A stretch of 64,000 bases of DNA from Chrysomallon squamiferum (lineage: Eukaryota > Mollusca > Gastropoda > Neomphalida > Peltospiridae). Below the pieces are notes generated by a model that saw nothing but the letters and a program-made list of their open reading frames with translations, searched no databases and had not been told where the DNA came from. Shown one piece after another: positions 26,721 to 64,000 of the stretch. Each line of letters opens with the position of its first letter. Position 1 is the first letter of the stretch. Both the position numbers and the translations under genes were made by a program. The stretch lies in contig CM022672.1 in NCBI GenBank assembly GCA_012295275.1, positions 24,449,930 to 24,513,929 of the forward strand, in the 5' to 3' direction.

Positions 26721-28170
26721 CTATAACAATAAATTATCAGACTGACTCCAGCCATCAAGAGCAACTGCAAAGCATACAAATAATTTTAACTGTTTGTTCT
26801 TGATAATTAAACAAAACAATGTTACTTTTTGAGTTACCGTGATGAGTTTGGGCTGAACCTGACCTCCCGTCTATGAAAACTTCAAAGTAGTTTATTGTCA
26901 ATGGCAGTGTGCTCGGTTGCAGACATTCACCATGTCTCAGGGGATCTGAGAATGAATAGACACCTACATATAATATCACTTAACGTACTTTTACTATCAT
27001 ACCAAAGACTTTTTTTTAATCTATTAGCCAGTTTACAATGTTTATTTTTTGTTGGTTTTGTCGTTGTTGTTATTGTTGATCTATATTTTTCATTGATTTT
27101 TATATACTACTGTTTTGATAATATAATTCATTCGTTTCTGAGCAGCGGTGTAACTTAACTACCAGATTACCCACCGGTGGGTACTCTCGCTTGGAACTAA
27201 TAGCGGGATTTTTTCACCTATCTCTTTGGATTACAAAAATAGTGACATTCCTTCGCAGGCAGAACATATGCAGGACAACTAATTAATGCATTCAGTTTTT
27301 ATCTGCCAAAAGAACATGCTGCACAATTTCTGCACTGAAGACTCGAACGCATCTCTTTAAACGTAGCAATACACTGGCATGCGCCGTGGATTTTAGACGC
27401 AGTTCGGCTAAGTACCCATAAGAGACTGAGAAACACAAGTACATCAAAATCTGTATGTATTTGAGATAATTTAATTGGTTTTAAGTGGTAAAAGAGTAAT
27501 CACTGTATCTGTTTGGGAGCTTACATCTGAGAAGTCATAAAGATAAAAGCAAAACGATGACGCAATACAATTAGGCATAAATTGGCGAAATGCTAGTTTA
27601 GCTACCAATCTGAAAATATTTTTTTTTCGTTTAAATGTATATAATGTATATATATATATATATATAAAAAAACAGGCTAATAATAAAGAAGTTTATTTGA
27701 AATCAGGGCTTAAACGTTTTTAATTATTATTATTATTATTACTTCTGTTTTGTTTTTATTTTATTTTCTGCTTTTCCAAATGGCTGGTTGATGGCTACGG
27801 TTTAATTTCGCGCATTTTAATTGGAAGAGGAGTGGTGATGGCAAAACGACACTTTAGTTAAGCCTTAACCTTGGGGAGGTGGTAAACCATCAAAAACAAA
27901 ACATTTTTAGCCACTAGCAATCAATACTTCATTTGAACGATTTTCGGAAGTTATTTTAAACAATCCTACATTGATTTGTTTTATTATGAACTCCCCCCCC
28001 CAAAAATGTAGCCGAAACAACTTATTTATTTATTTATTTATTTATTTATTATGCTTAACTACCAGATAGCCAGTAAATTTAGCTTTTTCTCTTCAGTTCA
28101 GTACCCGTATCCTTTATTTGCGTTCGTTTTATGCTCAGTTTTATGTATACCATAATTCTTTGAAGCCATG
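26721..28170. other. Gene-free region
   Basis: No supported coding sequence. The stretch is mixed in composition, somewhat GC-richer at 27140-27430, with an (AT)n run near 27648-27665, an (ATT)n run near 27722-27741 and a (TTTA)n run at 28019-28051. Some may be further transposon debris that I cannot classify. Confidence 0.4.
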
Positions 28171-28754
28171 AAAAAATAAAAAAAAGGTTTATTTGATAAA
28201 TGCAGAATTTTTTAAAAGAAAATATGTAGTTCATAGTTAAGAAATGACTAATATTTAGTTAATATTTTCAAATCTTATTTATATAACTGGTTTCGTAAAA
28301 AGGAAAGAGAATTTAAAAAAGATATTGTCATTTTCTTTTTATTATTATTTATTTTTTTAACTTTTTTAAAAATGTTTGAAAGCTTGATACTAGGGCTATC
28401 ATTCATCTATATTATGCAAAAAATAGAATATCATTTAAATCAAATACTTCTTCAAACAATAAAAAAAAATAAAAAAAGGTTTATTTGATAAATGCAGAAT
28501 TTTTTAAAAGAAAATATGTAGTTCATAGTTAAGAAATGACTAATATTTAGTTAATATTTTCAAATCTTATTTATATAACTGGTTTCGTAAAAAGGAAAGA
28601 GAATTTAAAAAAGATATTGTCATTTTCTTTTTATTATTATTTATTTTTTTAACTTTTTTTAAAATGTTTGAAAGCTTGATACTAGGGCTATCATTCCTCT
28701 ATATTATGCAAAAAATAGAATATCATTTAAATCAAATACTTCTTCAAACAATAA
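28171..28754. repeat. 292-bp tandem duplication, nearly identical copies
   Basis: Copy 1 (about 28171-28462) and copy 2 (about 28463-28754) match almost base for base; only an A/T-run length change and one substitution (ATTCATC against ATTCCTC) were noticed. The copies meet at A-rich tracts, and a poly-A of about 22 follows copy 2. The sequence is AT-rich and non-coding. Confidence 0.85.
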
Positions 28755-29514
28755 AAAAAAAAAAAAAAAAAAAAATTCTGATTATTAATAATTTCTTTTT
28801 AAAAACTTAAAGACATATGGCTCATTTATTTCTGCTTAAAGAAAGTATTTTCAGATATTTGTTTTCCCTAAGTTTCAGAAACATCAGTTCTACATTTTTA
28901 AAACTAATACCATGGATGGAATAAATATACTCATAGTATTTGAGATTTTTTCTCTTAAATCCAAAAGCAAAAAAAAAAAAAAAAAAAAAAAAAAATAACA
29001 ATAGAAATATAAAATTAAAAAAATCATGACAAATAATAATATTAAATAAAATTATATTATTATTAATTTGTTTGTTAAAATACAATAAAGAAATTTCATT
29101 ATTTATAGAGACCAAGTAAGAAGTTTCCTCTTGTGTTTTTCTCTCATAGTTAACAAATTCTTATGAAATGCTTTTTTTCATTATTAATTTATTTCGTATA
29201 TTATCACAAACAAAACAGATACATGTAACTGAAAATATATTCAGTATACAGAACTGCTTTTTTCACAAAAATACTTCTCTGACCCAGGTTATGAGTTTGT
29301 GCAACATGGTAACTTCTCAGTTTCTTCTGTTTTCCATAGTATGTAACTGGATTATGATAGAAATATCTTGCTACTTGGCTGGAAGTGAACTCTGATGATT
29401 AGTTAAACTGTTAATGGTATGAATATATTATCCAACAATAACAAATAACAAACAACTAAAAACAAAACAAAAACGAGTCAACAAAGTATATTTCCTTTTT
29501 TGTTTCTTTTTCAG
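28755..29514. other. Upstream region of the REJ/polycystin-like gene
   Basis: No coding sequence supported. It contains poly-A tracts (28751-28773 and 28971-28995). A strong acceptor (TTTCTTTTTCAG ending at 29514) precedes the start-codon exon, so at least one non-coding first exon probably lies in or before this stretch; I could not place it. Confidence 0.4.
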
Positions 29515-29542
29515 ACTGATGTTTTGAGTTACTGTTCTTTTT

Positions 29543-63328
<33,786 letters not shown>

Positions 63329-64000
63329 GTAAACAAGATAAACATCTTTTTAAGTATAAAATAGATAAATTGTGCAAGGGGTCTTGTTTTGAGGGTTTAT
63401 TTTTTGTTTAGGTCACTTTTTTCTGCACTTGCTGACTACTGGTTGGAACTTATCAAAAAAGTAATCAGCTGTCTTGAGTTTTTATTAAGATGGTTATTCA
63501 GAATAATGCATGTAATACATTTTTGACTTCAGTTAGAAATTCTCTCTGGCCATTTTGGAAAAAATATTCATCTAAAAAATTATGAACCATGTGTCCAGAA
63601 AATAAGATGACACCTCTTTTTCAGCTAATATAATTTAAGGATGAACTGTTTTAAAACATTTTATTCTGGGGTTGTTGTTTTTTTATCATCTTAAATCGGT
63701 TTTTTTAATCTAATATAATGTTTCTGAAAAGTCCTTTAAAAATGTTTAAACAAAGTATTAACAAAAGTTAATGTTTATTTGTATTATAAAAGTTCATTGT
63801 GTTTTCCTAGTTTGAAATAACAATAGAAAGGAGACTTTGTGGACCTAGCACTTTGAGATCTTTGAATAGATCTGTATTTTTTTTTTTATTGAATTGCATT
63901 TTATATTTTGATGAAGAATATACTCCAATCTTAAAACATGAATGCATCATCAGTCATTATTATAGTTTTTTACTTTATCTGAGCAGCTATGTAAAGATCC

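Overview
The window is AT-rich metazoan nuclear DNA with spliced GT-AG genes, long introns, many microsatellites and several families of decayed transposable elements. Jockey-like LINE, Tigger/pogo and BED-type hAT remnants, a FLYWCH ORF in an intron, and a sperm-receptor-type polycystin gene with twin C-type lectin domains suggest a lophotrochozoan, plausibly a cephalopod mollusc. The taxon is inference. No prokaryotic features are present.

Layout. 1-3.1 kb is repeat debris: a broken C-type-lectin-like fragment, the RNase H end of a non-LTR retrotransposon, and a broken SGNH/GDSL-hydrolase-like domain of mobile-element type. 4.36-7.10 kb is a complete three-exon gene for a 152-residue secreted protein I cannot assign to a family. 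7.3-8.0 kb is a deleted Tigger-like DNA transposon. 11.21-15.89 kb is a complete seven-exon HSPA13 (STCH) gene, whose protein is 431 aa: an ER-anchored Hsp70-type ATPase without the peptide-binding domain. 16-28.8 kb is gene-free and repeat-rich: a 162-bp tandem repeat, a broken cysteine-rich (CXC-like) ORF, a LINE with a 2.3-kb BED-type hAT element nested in it, a second LINE (gag knuckle plus RT, minus strand), and a nearly identical 292-bp tandem duplication.

29.5 kb to the right edge is one gene on the plus strand, truncated at the window end: a polycystin-1/sea-urchin-REJ-like receptor. In order I read a signal peptide, a broken N-terminal beta-rich (discoidin-like) module, EGF, C-type lectin, beta-module, EGF, C-type lectin, beta-module, a Cys-rich exon, the REJ region and an acidic/Ser-rich linker. 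The expected GAIN/GPS, PLAT and transmembrane parts would lie beyond the window. The EGF-CTLD-beta-module unit occurs twice with the same six-exon structure and the same intron phases, which indicates an internal gene duplication. Its introns hold a LINE 3' end, an intact FLYWCH-type ORF on the opposite strand, a longer Tigger copy, a Tc1-like remnant and a 72-bp near-perfect palindrome.

The three host genes share orientation, but nothing in the sequence links them functionally. All exon boundaries come from reading frames, GT/AG sites and phase continuity; no transcript or database evidence was used.
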